Assembly (NCBI GenBank): GCA_012518745.1
Contig: JAAYRM010000200.1
Span: 1-55,134 of the forward strand
Direction of reading: 5' to 3'
DNA: 55,134 bases
Source: Tissierellia bacterium
GTDB lineage: Bacteria > Bacillota > Clostridia > Tissierellales > Tepidimicrobiaceae
The notes beneath the pieces were generated by a model. That model had not been told where the DNA came from. It did no database searches and saw only the letters and a list, made by a program, of their open reading frames with translations. A program made the position numbers and the translations under genes. Positions 8,987-17,553 of the stretch are shown here, one piece after another; the stretch's first letter is position 1; every line of letters starts with the position of its first letter.

Positions 8987-9379
8987 ATGAAAATTTCTAA
9001 TGGGGATTACAAAGAAGTTATTGGATATTTTGACGAACAGTCTCGTGAACAGGTGGCAGACAGAATGAATAATGATCTGGATAAGGATATGTTTTTAAGA
9101 CTATTGACAACCCAATTGGCAAATCAGGATCCCTTAAATCCGATGGAAGATAGGGAATTTATAGCTCAATTAGCACAGTTCAATTCCCTAGAACAGATGC
9201 AGGCCTTAAACAAGAACATAACGGGCTTGGGGGATGAAGTGATGGAGTCGATAGAATATTTAAACCTTAATCAGATCCAAGCTAATATAAGGATATTAGA
9301 GGAGATATCGAATATTAGAAAGGCGATGGAGTCCTATCTAGGTATAGAGATTACACCGGAAATTCCCGGGGAGGAATAG
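8987..9379 (+). CDS. flgD: Flagellar hook assembly (capping) protein FlgD
   Basis: FlgD caps the growing hook and helps add FlgE subunits. The product is only 130 residues. It contains the conserved N-terminal signature (DMFLRLLTTQLANQDPLNPM followed by EFIAQLAQFNSLEQM) but not the C-terminal Ig/tudor domains of the enteric protein. Such a short FlgD is normal in Bacillus and many Clostridia. A GGGGGGATATA ribosome binding region precedes the ATG. Confidence 0.95.
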   Translation: MKISNGDYKEVIGYFDEQSREQVADRMNNDLDKDMFLRLLTTQLANQDPLNPMEDREFIAQLAQFNSLEQMQALNKNITGLGDEVMESIEYLNLNQIQANIRILEEISNIRKAMESYLGIEITPEIPGEE

Positions 9380-9409
9380 CTAATAATTTGGATAGATGGA
9401 GATGGTCGT

Positions 9410-9790
9410 ATGAACGATATAGATATTAAAGGGCTGGAAAGCCGAATAAGATATCCATCCCAACCTAATGGTCATTTGAAAGATACGGTCAACAGGGATT
9501 TCGCACATGTGTTACAAAAGATAAGGGCTAAGGATAGTGATATTAAATTCTCTAAACATGCGAAGAATAGGATGAATACCAGGAAAATAGATCTAAGCAA
9601 GGGTGAAAGGGATAGATTGACGTTAGGCTTTAACAGAGCACAAGAAAAAGGTGTAAAGGATGCCCTGATACTCGTGGGAGATAAAGCTTTTATTGCAAGC
9701 ATTAATAATAGGACTGTGATAACAACAGTGAGTAATGAGCAGCTGAAGGATAATGTGTTTACAAATATAGATGGGGCAGTTATTGTATAG
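9410..9790 (+). CDS. Conserved flagellar operon protein (TIGR02530 type)
   Basis: This 126-residue protein matches the small flagellar-operon family found between flgD and flgE in many Gram-positive and spirochaete genomes. Family-type signatures are IKFSKHAKNRMNTRKIDLS, the KGVKDALILVGDKAFI stretch and a C-terminus ending in VFTNIDGAVIV. No catalytic motif or membrane segment is visible. Its fixed position suggests a role in hook assembly or its control, but the function is not established. Confidence 0.85.
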   Translation: MNDIDIKGLESRIRYPSQPNGHLKDTVNRDFAHVLQKIRAKDSDIKFSKHAKNRMNTRKIDLSKGERDRLTLGFNRAQEKGVKDALILVGDKAFIASINNRTVITTVSNEQLKDNVFTNIDGAVIV

Positions 9791-9800
9791 CCGGACCTTA

Positions 9801-9865
9801 ACAGGAGGTTATTTATATCTGATCGAATGATGATATATTTGCCCCGATAACGGGAGGTAATAAAT
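9801..9865 (+). promoter_or_regulatory. Duplicated ribosome binding region before flgE
   Basis: ACAGGAGGTTATTTATAT (9801-9818) and ACGGGAGGTAATAAATAT (9850-9867) agree at 14 of 18 positions. The second copy serves the flgE start. Between them lies a seven-codon frame, ATG at 9827 to TAA at 9850, about 16 bases from the first Shine-Dalgarno, which is too far for efficient use. This may be a standby ribosome site or a remnant of a duplicated gene start. Confidence 0.35.
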
Positions 9866-11254
9866 ATGATGCGTTCTATGTATGCCGGAGTTTCCGGTCT
9901 AAGGGTACACCAAAACAAGATGGATGTGATAGGAAATAATATAGCAAATGTGAATACCGTAGCTTTTAAGAGGGGACAGATGACATTCCAGGAGGTATTT
10001 AGCGAAACTGTACGAGGTGCAAGTGCCCCTCAAGCTGGCAAGGGGGGTACCAACCCCCAGCAAATAGGATTAGGGGTTGCGGTAGGCTCCACGAATATAA
10101 TCCATACCAAGGGTGCCCTACAAACAACGGGTAATGCTACGGATTTGATGATAGATGGGGAGGGATTTTTCGTAGTTTCAGACGATTCTAGCTTTGAAAA
10201 TAGGTATTATACGAGAGCTGGAGATTTCACCCTAGATAGGGATGGCAATTTGGTAACATCTGAGGGGTATAAGGTATTAGGATACCAGGTAGATGCTGAC
10301 GATAATATAACCTCTGAGATAGGGGCTATAAGAATAAACAAATCGGAGACCAAGGCTCCAACGGCGACCAGCAATATTATGTTTAGAGGAAACTTAAATT
10401 CAGAGGCTATGCCGGAAGATGTTCATATTACGGATACGGTAATCAACGATAGTCTGGGCAACTCGTATACGATTAGTTTCAAATTTACTAAAGTTGCCCC
10501 GGATGATGATGAAGAATCAAGCAGGGTTTGGGAACTGTCGGTAGATAGAATTACCCAACAATCTACTGGTAATTATACAAACGAAACATCCAATATCTTT
10601 GGGGATGGAGTAGATCGAATACGGCTATCATTTGATTCATACGGGAACCTAAATGAAATGGGGTATGGAGACGATGAATTAGATGTGGAATTCGATATCT
10701 CTCTTATGGGATTGAGTGATATCCAGTTTAACTTCGATCGATATGGAGGGGATCTAGGGAACGGCTTTACGGTTCCATCAGGCACGTTAGAGACGATAAA
10801 GCTATTTGATTCGGATGAAAGGGATACATATAGGCATTTAATTCAATATGCCAACGATATGGATGCCAAGCCATATGTAATGGACGGCAATTCATCCGGA
10901 AAGCTAGATGGATATTCCATAGGTCCAGATGGGCTAGTAGAGGGAATATTTACGAATGGCGAGAGGAAGGCATTAGGACAGATAATGTTGGCGAAGTTTG
11001 ACAATGGAATGGGCCTTGAAAAACTAGGAAATAACCTTTATTCCAATACAAGAAACTCGGGAGAACCTCAATTAGGCAAGGCGGGGAGTAGTGGATATGG
11101 CCCTATAGCATCGGGGTCGTTAGAAATGTCGAACGTAGATTTATCAATGGAATTTACGGAAATGATTACCACACAGAGGGGATTCCAGGCTAATTCAAGG
11201 ATTATCACCACCTCTGATGAGATGCTACAAGAACTAGTAAATATCAAGAGATAA
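9866..11254 (+). CDS. flgE: Flagellar hook protein FlgE
   Basis: FlgE builds the hook that joins rod and filament. The 462-residue product starts with the rod/hook consensus (SMYAGVSGLRVHQNKMDVIG, then NNIANVNTVAFKR) and has the LMIDGEGFFVV motif near residue 95. It ends with the C-terminal DUF1078-like segment (LEMSNVDLSMEFTEMI, then TTQRGFQANSRII). A GGGAGGTAA ribosome binding site precedes the ATG. A perfect hairpin begins 5 bases after the stop, so the abundant hook mRNA may be protected or partly terminated there. Confidence 0.96.
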   Translation: MMRSMYAGVSGLRVHQNKMDVIGNNIANVNTVAFKRGQMTFQEVFSETVRGASAPQAGKGGTNPQQIGLGVAVGSTNIIHTKGALQTTGNATDLMIDGEGFFVVSDDSSFENRYYTRAGDFTLDRDGNLVTSEGYKVLGYQVDADDNITSEIGAIRINKSETKAPTATSNIMFRGNLNSEAMPEDVHITDTVINDSLGNSYTISFKFTKVAPDDDEESSRVWELSVDRITQQSTGNYTNETSNIFGDGVDRIRLSFDSYGNLNEMGYGDDELDVEFDISLMGLSDIQFNFDRYGGDLGNGFTVPSGTLETIKLFDSDERDTYRHLIQYANDMDAKPYVMDGNSSGKLDGYSIGPDGLVEGIFTNGERKALGQIMLAKFDNGMGLEKLGNNLYSNTRNSGEPQLGKAGSSGYGPIASGSLEMSNVDLSMEFTEMITTQRGFQANSRIITTSDEMLQELVNIKR

Positions 11255-11259
11255 TGAGG

Positions 11260-11299
11260 GGATGCTATCCTCTAAATGAAGAATCAGAGGATAGCATCC
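11260..11299 (+). terminator. Perfect 14-bp hairpin between flgE and swrD
   Basis: GGATGCTATCCTCT (11260-11273) and AGAGGATAGCATCC (11286-11299) are exact reverse complements around a 12-base loop, with one further G-U pair outside. No U-run follows (the next bases are TATTATAG), so it is not a canonical intrinsic terminator. More likely it blocks 3' exonucleases after the highly expressed hook gene or lowers read-through into swrD-motA-motB. Confidence 0.75.
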
Positions 11300-11320
11300 T
11301 ATTATAGAAGGCGGGATACT

Positions 11321-11539
11321 ATGATAAAGGTAAGGCGATTGAATGGTAAGGAATTTGTTGTAAATAGCGAATTGATACTATATATTGAGGAAACGCCGGA
11401 TACCGTTATTACATTGACAACTGGGCAAAAGGTTGTGGTTATAGATACGGTGGATGAAGTAATAGATATGGTTATAGAATTCAAGGCCAAGATTAGTACC
11501 GCCAGATATAAAGATAGGGTAGAAGGAAAAGAGGTGTAG
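11321..11539 (+). CDS. swrD: FlbD/SwrD-family flagellar protein
   Basis: SwrD (FlbD family) is a small protein that raises flagellar power in Bacillus, apparently through the stator units. The 72-residue product has the family pattern MIKVRRLNGKEFVVNSELI and a short VITLTTGQKVVV strand pair. An in-frame ATG at 11276 lies within the upstream hairpin and has no binding site. AGGCGGGA at 11309-11316 selects the ATG at 11321. It directly precedes motA and motB, consistent with a stator role. Confidence 0.88.
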   Translation: MIKVRRLNGKEFVVNSELILYIEETPDTVITLTTGQKVVVIDTVDEVIDMVIEFKAKISTARYKDRVEGKEV

Positions 11540-11542
11540 TGA

Positions 11543-12328
11543 GTGGATATATCAACGGTTGTTGGTCTAGCTTCAGGAATACTAGTTATGATATTAAGCA
11601 TATTTATCTCGGGAGAATTATCCGTATTCTGGGATATTCCATCCGTTATAATTGTACTAGGTGGAACTATGGCCTCAACTCTGACTTGTTTCCCCTTGAG
11701 GGATTTTTTAGACACATCTAAGGTAATTAGGAAGGCATTTTTATACAGGGATGAATCCCCTGATAGGGTTATTGAAGAGATTATAAACTTGGCTAATATC
11801 GCCCGAAAAGAAGGACTTCTTTCATTGGAGGAATATGCAGAAGGTTTAGATGACGTCTTTTTACAAAAAGGAATAATGCTAATAGTCGATGGAACCGATC
11901 CAGAACTTGTAAGGAATATCCTAGATACCGAATTAGTATTTTTAGAGGAGAGGCATGCAGAAGGGCAGAGCATATTTGAAACCATGGGAACTTTTGCTCC
12001 AGCATTCGGTATGATAGGGACTCTGATAGGGCTTATAAACATGCTGAGATATCTAGATGATCCTAGCACCATAGGGCCGAATATGTCCGTTGCGTTGGTT
12101 ACTACATTCTACGGTTCACTATTAGCCAATGTAATTTTTCTTCCCCTAGCTAATAAATTGAAGGTTAGAAGTAGAAGCGAGGTCCTGATCAAGGAACTGA
12201 TGATAGAAGGACTCTTGGCAATACAGGCCGGGGAGAATCCGAGGATAATAGAGGAAAAACTGAAGACCTTCATATCCCCTGAAATGAGAAGGAATTTCAG
12301 AGAACATTTAGAGAGAGAGGGAATCTAG
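11543..12328 (+). CDS. motA: Flagellar motor stator protein MotA
   Basis: MotA forms the ion channel and torque-generating part of the stator. The 261-residue product has four membrane segments: two near the N-terminus, and two at about residues 148-170 and 180-202 after the cytoplasmic loop. The family stretch with MGTFAPAFGMIGTLIGLINML is present. It starts with a GTG 3 bases after swrD, with GAGGTG upstream. The coupling ion (proton or sodium) cannot be fixed from sequence alone. Confidence 0.94.
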   Translation: MDISTVVGLASGILVMILSIFISGELSVFWDIPSVIIVLGGTMASTLTCFPLRDFLDTSKVIRKAFLYRDESPDRVIEEIINLANIARKEGLLSLEEYAEGLDDVFLQKGIMLIVDGTDPELVRNILDTELVFLEERHAEGQSIFETMGTFAPAFGMIGTLIGLINMLRYLDDPSTIGPNMSVALVTTFYGSLLANVIFLPLANKLKVRSRSEVLIKELMIEGLLAIQAGENPRIIEEKLKTFISPEMRRNFREHLEREGI

Positions 12329-13051
12329 ATGAGACGGAGGAGGAGAAGGGATGTTGATCATGATTCCGGTGCTTGGCTTATAACCTATAGCGATTTGGTT
12401 ACCCTTTTATTATGTTTCTTTATACTTTTATTTTCCTTTTCCGAAATCGATGCACAGAAATTTAGAAGCATAATGAGTAGCTTTCAGGGAGCCGTGGGAG
12501 TTTTAGAAAGCGGCAAAACATTGGAGCAAGATGATGACCTAGAGCTAGAGAGCGAATCGCTAGAGGAAGATTTGGAAAGACTCAAGGAATTATTGGAAGA
12601 ATATGTTGATAGCATTGGGCTTAGCGATGAAATTCTATTAACCGTGGAGGAACGAGGCCTAGTAATACGGCTCATGGATAAGGTTCTATTTGATTCCGGT
12701 AAGGCCGATTTAAGGCCAGATTCTATGGAAATATTGGATGCTATATCTGATATCCTGGATATGGATGAATTCAGGGAAAGATTGATAAAAATTGAGGGTC
12801 ATACTGATACCGATCCCATAATATATGCTGAGGAATTTCCCACCAATTGGGAACTGTCATCGATAAGATCTAGCAATGTATTGAGGTACCTAGTGGAGGA
12901 GCAGGGAATTCAAGGACATAGGATCTCGTTAGCAGGATATAGCTATTATCGACCTATTGCGCCGAATGATACACTGGAGAACAAGGCTAAGAATAGAAGG
13001 GTGGATATAGTGATATTAGGGGCAACCTACGAGGATATGGAACCAAAGTAA
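12329..13051 (+). CDS. motB: Flagellar motor stator protein MotB
   Basis: MotB anchors the stator to peptidoglycan and carries the ion-binding aspartate. The 240-residue product has a basic N-terminus (RRRRRR), one membrane helix with the critical aspartate in TYSDLVTLLL (residue 22), and a C-terminal OmpA domain (about residues 110-235). Peptidoglycan-binding signatures such as IEGHTDTDPI and NRRVDI are visible in that domain. It starts immediately after the motA stop. Confidence 0.95.
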   Translation: MRRRRRRDVDHDSGAWLITYSDLVTLLLCFFILLFSFSEIDAQKFRSIMSSFQGAVGVLESGKTLEQDDDLELESESLEEDLERLKELLEEYVDSIGLSDEILLTVEERGLVIRLMDKVLFDSGKADLRPDSMEILDAISDILDMDEFRERLIKIEGHTDTDPIIYAEEFPTNWELSSIRSSNVLRYLVEEQGIQGHRISLAGYSYYRPIAPNDTLENKAKNRRVDIVILGATYEDMEPK

Positions 13052-13071
13052 AGAAATGGAGTGAGAGCAAG

Positions 13072-13491
13072 GTGAATAAGAGGGTATTATTCAGAATTTT
13101 ATTGGTGTTGCTAATCATTATAGCAGCTATAGGAATTATAATTGGATTGATATTCTATAGGAATAGCCCCGGTAGATTAAATAGAAAAAAATCGGAAACT
13201 CATAATCTTACATTGCAGGATATGTATTGCAATATAAAGGACAGTAAGAGGATTGCTAAGATTAGAATAACCATTGAAACTAAGGAGAAGAAAAGCTTAG
13301 AATTGATGAAGAATAAGCAATTTCTAATAAGGGACGATATAAATAAAATTATAAGGAATAAAACAGAAAAGGAATTGCAGGGAAGAGAGGGGCATGTAGT
13401 GTTACAGGCGGAGATAAAGGAAAGCCTAGATAAGCTGTTCAGTGGAGGAAATATTACAAATATATATTTTGATGACCTAATTATACAGTAA
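13072..13491 (+). CDS. fliL: Flagellar basal body-associated protein FliL
   Basis: FliL surrounds the stator and supports its activation. The 139-residue product has one N-terminal membrane helix (about residues 5-26) and a periplasmic FliL domain with RDDINKIIRNKTEKELQG and the C-terminal pattern ITNIYFDDLIIQ. The start is a GTG. Position between motB and fliM is typical. Similarity is moderate, as usual in this family. Confidence 0.9.
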   Translation: MNKRVLFRILLVLLIIIAAIGIIIGLIFYRNSPGRLNRKKSETHNLTLQDMYCNIKDSKRIAKIRITIETKEKKSLELMKNKQFLIRDDINKIIRNKTEKELQGREGHVVLQAEIKESLDKLFSGGNITNIYFDDLIIQ

Positions 13492-13506
13492 TGGGGGTGT
13501 GAATAG

Positions 13507-14502
13507 TTGGCCGAAGTGTTGTCACAAAATGAAATTGATTCCCTACTTAAAGCACTGAGTTCTGGTGAAGTAGACGTTCAGGAGATAAAAGAGGTTGAGG
13601 ATGCCAAAAAAGTCAAGGTGTATGATTTCAAAAATCCACAAAAAATCGCTAAGGATCAGCTGAGGACCTTAGAGATAATACATGAAAACGTGGCAAGGCT
13701 ATTTCAGACGTTTTTATCAGGCTATCTAAGAGCACCAGTTACAATATCCATCTTGACTGTAGATCAATTCGCTTATAGTGAATTTAGTAATGCAATTTCC
13801 AATCCAGCCTTTTTAAATATAATTGATTTTCAACCCTTAAACGGTCAAATCCTCATGGATATATCCACGAATACAGTATATTCAATCATAGATAGACTTC
13901 TTGGAGGGGATGGTATTGAGGATCAGGACGTGGGAACCTTCACAGAAATAGAATTATCCCTGGTGAAGGGTATGATGGAGAGGGTAATGCCTATTATGCG
14001 GGAGGCTTGGGCTAATGTAATTGATTTAGATCCCCACCTAGATAAAATCGAAACTAATCCACAGTTTGCACAGATAGTGCCCCCAAATGAGACTATAGCC
14101 CTGATTACGATGAGTATAGAGATTGGGTCTACCGAGGGGATGCTGAATATCTGCATACCGCATCTGGTAATCGAATCGATATTGGATAGGCTGAGTACAA
14201 AGTATTGGTTTTCAACTGAACAAAGTGAACTATCGAACGATGAATTGCTAGCTATTAAGAATAGGATGCTGAATACATCGGTACCCGTCAGGGTAGAACT
14301 GGGATCTACTACCCTAAAGATCAATGATGTTCTGAGCCTGCAAAGGGGTGATGTTATCAAACTCGATGTGAATACCGATGGTGATGCTAGGATGAAAGTG
14401 GGCTCTCATGTGAAATTTTTTGGTAGCATTGGAACTATGAGAAACAAGATGGCAATTAAAATAAAAAGAGTTGCAAAGGGCGGTGATGAACAATATGGAT
14501 AA
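13507..14502 (+). CDS. fliM: Flagellar motor switch protein FliM
   Basis: FliM is the CheY-P receptor of the switch. The 331-residue product has the N-terminal CheY-binding peptide (LSQNEIDSLLKAL), a central CheC-like domain beginning near residue 40 and a C-terminal SpoA domain (about residues 250-325). Translation starts at a TTG with GGGGGTG at 13493-13499. It overlaps fliY by 17 bases. Confidence 0.96.
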   Translation: MAEVLSQNEIDSLLKALSSGEVDVQEIKEVEDAKKVKVYDFKNPQKIAKDQLRTLEIIHENVARLFQTFLSGYLRAPVTISILTVDQFAYSEFSNAISNPAFLNIIDFQPLNGQILMDISTNTVYSIIDRLLGGDGIEDQDVGTFTEIELSLVKGMMERVMPIMREAWANVIDLDPHLDKIETNPQFAQIVPPNETIALITMSIEIGSTEGMLNICIPHLVIESILDRLSTKYWFSTEQSELSNDELLAIKNRMLNTSVPVRVELGSTTLKINDVLSLQRGDVIKLDVNTDGDARMKVGSHVKFFGSIGTMRNKMAIKIKRVAKGGDEQYG

Positions 14503-15598
14503 CGATATGCTTTCTCAAGAGGAGATTGACCTCCTATTACAAGGTTCTGAGGATACAGATGATCATTACGATTCAAACGATATAATTACCGATATGGAAA
14601 AGGATACCCTAGGGGAAATAGGGAATATAAGCATGGGGACCGCAGCAACAACTTTATCTACCTTATTGAATAAAAAGGTTACTATAACAACCCCGCAGGT
14701 GACGATAACGGATTCCGATAAGCTGTCCTATGAATATCCCATTCCATTCGTTGCCGTCGATGTTAGATATAGATCTGGATTAAGGGGTTCAAATATATTG
14801 ATAGTCAACATCGATGATGTGAAAATCATAGCTGATATCATGATGGGCAAGGATGAACCGGATACGGATAGGGACCTTACGGATATGGACTTAAGTGCCA
14901 TATCGGAGGTAATGAATCAAATGATGGGTTCAGCATCGACATCCCTGTCAGAGATCTTTATGAAAAAAATAGAGATTGAGCCTCCCGAGGCACTGAAAAT
15001 AACCTTAAGTGAGGGTAGGAAGATCATGGATGTTTTAATGGGGAATGATCCCATAATTAAAATCTCCTTTAGAATGGTAGTTGAGGACTTAATCGATAGT
15101 CAATTAATGCAATTAATCCCCCTGAGTTTCGCTCGGGATATGGTGGAGAGTCTGCATGAAAAGCCTATTGAATCAGAGGATGAGGTGAACAATCTACCCC
15201 TAGACGGCGATAACAACTATATGCATATGGATGATGTTCAAGGGGATAGCGTATCTGGAAACAATTCCGCCATTGCTGAGGACCGAGTGCATGAAGGGGA
15301 ACATGTAATCGTTAAGAATCCAGAGTTTGAGACTTTTGACATTGCTGAAGTTGCTAGTTTTAATGAACCCATAGATTTGGTTGGGGAAATTCCGATAGAG
15401 CTTACCGTTGAATTGGGAAGAACCACCAAGAGGATTGAGGAAATACTATCTTATGGTCCGGGGACTATCGTGGAATTGGACAAGTTATTAGGGGAACCAT
15501 TAAATGTCTACGCAAATGGTAAATATATTGCCAAGGGTGAAGTTGTGGTAATCGATGATAATTTTGGGATAAGAATTACGGATATTGATCAACCTTAG
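14486..15598 (+). CDS. fliY: Flagellar switch phosphatase FliY (FliN-type)
   Basis: FliY is the Gram-positive switch subunit that replaces FliN and dephosphorylates CheY-P. The 370-residue product has a short CheY-binding-like N-terminus (MLSQEEIDLLLQ) and then a CheC-type domain. Two phosphatase motifs are visible (TLGEIGNISMG and AISEVMNQMMG, each with the E..N pair). A variable linker follows, then a C-terminal FliN/SpoA domain (about residues 290-367). A TTG at 14471 is in frame, but the ATG at 14486 has AAGGGCGG closer and begins like homologues. Confidence 0.95.
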   Translation: MNNMDNDMLSQEEIDLLLQGSEDTDDHYDSNDIITDMEKDTLGEIGNISMGTAATTLSTLLNKKVTITTPQVTITDSDKLSYEYPIPFVAVDVRYRSGLRGSNILIVNIDDVKIIADIMMGKDEPDTDRDLTDMDLSAISEVMNQMMGSASTSLSEIFMKKIEIEPPEALKITLSEGRKIMDVLMGNDPIIKISFRMVVEDLIDSQLMQLIPLSFARDMVESLHEKPIESEDEVNNLPLDGDNNYMHMDDVQGDSVSGNNSAIAEDRVHEGEHVIVKNPEFETFDIAEVASFNEPIDLVGEIPIELTVELGRTTKRIEEILSYGPGTIVELDKLLGEPLNVYANGKYIAKGEVVVIDDNFGIRITDIDQP

Positions 15599-15635
15599 AG
15601 GAATGATTGGTGATAAGTGATAAGGGGGAATGGAT

Positions 15636-15998
15636 ATGGAAAAAGGTATATTGATAGTAGATGATGCTTCGTTTATGAGGATGATGATAAAAGATATACT
15701 GACAAAGAATGGGTTTCAGGTAGTGGGAGAGGCAGAAAATGGGATAAAGGCGATTGAAAAATTCAAGGAATTGAAGCCGGAGCTGGTAATAATGGATATT
15801 ACGATGCCGGAAATGGATGGAATTCAGGCAGTAAAGGAAATACAGCGAATAGATCCCAATTCTAAGATAGTAATGTGCTCGGCTATGGGACAGCAAGCTA
15901 TGGTTATAGAGGCTATTCAGGCCGGGGCTAAGGACTTCATAGTGAAACCATTTCAACCCGAAAGGGTAATAGAGGCCATAAAGAAGGTTTTAAGTTGA
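15636..15998 (+). CDS. cheY: Chemotaxis response regulator CheY
   Basis: CheY is a single-domain receiver that carries the signal from CheA to the switch. The 120-residue product has the acidic pair D9/D10, the phosphorylation site D54 (VIMDITMPEMDG), a serine at position 82 and K104 in the VKPF motif. An ATG at 15630 is only 2 bases from the GGGGG binding site; the ATG at 15636 has better spacing. It lies between fliY and fliO, the classic Bacillus arrangement. Confidence 0.95.
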   Translation: MEKGILIVDDASFMRMMIKDILTKNGFQVVGEAENGIKAIEKFKELKPELVIMDITMPEMDGIQAVKEIQRIDPNSKIVMCSAMGQQAMVIEAIQAGAKDFIVKPFQPERVIEAIKKVLS

Positions 15999-16516
15999 AT
16001 AAGGGAATTAGGAACAAAATATCTTTTTTTATTATTTTTATATATATTTTCACAGGCAATACCTGTTATGCTACAGGCGAAATGGACCTAAGCCCAGGAA
16101 AAGCAGCTATGAGAATGATATTGAACATATTTGTATTCATTTTTATAATTATACTTGCAATATATGGGACAAGGTTTATAGGGAAAAGGACCAGTGGTTT
16201 TATCAATAGTAAACATATGGAGATTATCGACATCATAAAGCTGGATTCTAATACCAAAGTGGCGATAATATGTATTAATCGGATGATATATATAATGGCT
16301 ATTGCGGGCAGTACCGTTAAGCTACTTGATAGATTTTCCGAAGACGAATTTGTATCGAGCCATGGTCAATCATCTAACTACAAACCTCGTGAGCATGAGG
16401 GCACTCATCTAGATGATGAACATATTGGCAGCTTTCAAGATAGAATATATAAACTCTTAAACAGGTTTAATAAATTGACGGATGGGGAAGAGAATAACAA
16501 TGAAGAGATGGATTAG
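15995..16516 (+). CDS. fliO: Flagellar biosynthesis protein FliO
   Basis: FliO helps assemble the FliP export channel. The 173-residue product has an apparent N-terminal signal peptide, a second membrane helix (about residues 43-63) and the FliO core with ISLLIDIIKLDSN-like and VAIICINRMIYIMAI strands. Translation begins at a TTG that overlaps the cheY stop, with AAGAAGG upstream. The C-terminal 50 residues are charged and variable. It overlaps fliP. Confidence 0.85.
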   Translation: MNKGIRNKISFFIIFIYIFTGNTCYATGEMDLSPGKAAMRMILNIFVFIFIIILAIYGTRFIGKRTSGFINSKHMEIIDIIKLDSNTKVAIICINRMIYIMAIAGSTVKLLDRFSEDEFVSSHGQSSNYKPREHEGTHLDDEHIGSFQDRIYKLLNRFNKLTDGEENNNEEMD

Positions 16517-17258
16517 ATTCCTGATAATATCGATAATTATAATCATATTGATGGGAGGGCGTGCATATGCACAGCCCGAGAGGTCTATATTTGATCAGAA
16601 TCCGATATTGGGTGATAGTCCGGTATCACAGAATTATGGATTCTCCCTACAACTCTTGTTTGCCTTGACTGCATTAACCTTGGCACCATCTATATTGATA
16701 ATGATGACTAGCTTTACTCGAATAATAATAGTCCTGTCCTTTATAAGAAATGCTCTTGGGCTTCAACAGACGCCTCCAAATCAGGTAATTATAGGGTTAG
16801 CCCTACTTTTAACTCTATTTATCATGGCACCAATAGGAGCCCAGGTGAATGATGGAGCGATACAGCCCTATTTAAAGGGGGAGATAGATCAAGAAACTGC
16901 CTTGCATAGAGGCATGGAACCGATTAGAGAATTCATGTTTAGACAGACCAGGGATAAGGATTTGAGTCTATTTCTGAGCATTAAAAAACTAGACAATATT
17001 AATGGCTTAGATGACATACCTAGCCATGTTCTAATTCCCGCGTTTGCCATCAGTGAACTTAAAACAGCATTTCAGATAGGGTTTGTAATCTATATTCCAT
17101 TCTTAATAATTGATATGGTTGTAGCTAGTACATTGATGTCGATGGGCATGATGATGCTACCACCGGTTATCATATCCTTACCCTTCAAAATACTATTATT
17201 CGTATTGGTAGATGGGTGGAACCTAATAATAAGATCGGTGGTACTAAGTTTTAAATAA
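16500..17258 (+). CDS. fliP: Flagellar export gate protein FliP
   Basis: FliP is the main subunit of the export-gate channel. The 252-residue product has a cleavable-type signal peptide ending in AYA near residue 24. The family segment with SFTRIIIVLSFIRNALGLQQ follows, and then several hydrophobic helices. An ATG at 16482 is possible, but GGGGAAGAG at 16484-16492 lies downstream of it and serves the ATG at 16500. It overlaps fliO by 17 bases, implying coupled translation. Confidence 0.96.
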   Translation: MKRWIRFLIISIIIIILMGGRAYAQPERSIFDQNPILGDSPVSQNYGFSLQLLFALTALTLAPSILIMMTSFTRIIIVLSFIRNALGLQQTPPNQVIIGLALLLTLFIMAPIGAQVNDGAIQPYLKGEIDQETALHRGMEPIREFMFRQTRDKDLSLFLSIKKLDNINGLDDIPSHVLIPAFAISELKTAFQIGFVIYIPFLIIDMVVASTLMSMGMMMLPPVIISLPFKILLFVLVDGWNLIIRSVVLSFK

Positions 17259-17270
17259 GGAGGGATAGTG

Positions 17271-17540
17271 ATGGAACATGGAGATGTTCTGAAATTAGCC
17301 CAGGAAGCCACGAGAACTATATTGATGATGGCAGCACCAATGCTCATATTCAGTTTAATTGTGGGTTTAACGGTTAGTATTATCCAAGCCGTCACCCAGA
17401 TACAGGAGGCTACGCTAGCCTTTATACCAAAGATAATTGCTGTTTTTCTATCTATAATCATATTTGGATCATGGATTTTAAAAGTGATAACTCAATTTAC
17501 AACAGAGCTACTTAACAATATCAATCTATATATTCAGTAA
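17271..17540 (+). CDS. fliQ: Flagellar export gate protein FliQ
   Basis: FliQ is a two-helix subunit of the export gate. The 89-residue product is the standard length. It shows the family pattern with LIFSLIVGLTVSIIQAVTQI and TLAFIPKIIAV. A GTG lies 3 bases upstream in frame; the AAGGAGGG at 17257-17264 spaces better to the ATG at 17271. It sits between fliP and fliR as expected. Confidence 0.96.
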   Translation: MEHGDVLKLAQEATRTILMMAAPMLIFSLIVGLTVSIIQAVTQIQEATLAFIPKIIAVFLSIIIFGSWILKVITQFTTELLNNINLYIQ

Positions 17541-17553
17541 TCGGGGGCGTATT

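Noticed and set aside
11539..11721. Short frame overlapping the start of motA on the + strand
   Set aside because: It lies in another frame inside conserved motA coding sequence and shows no protein-family features.
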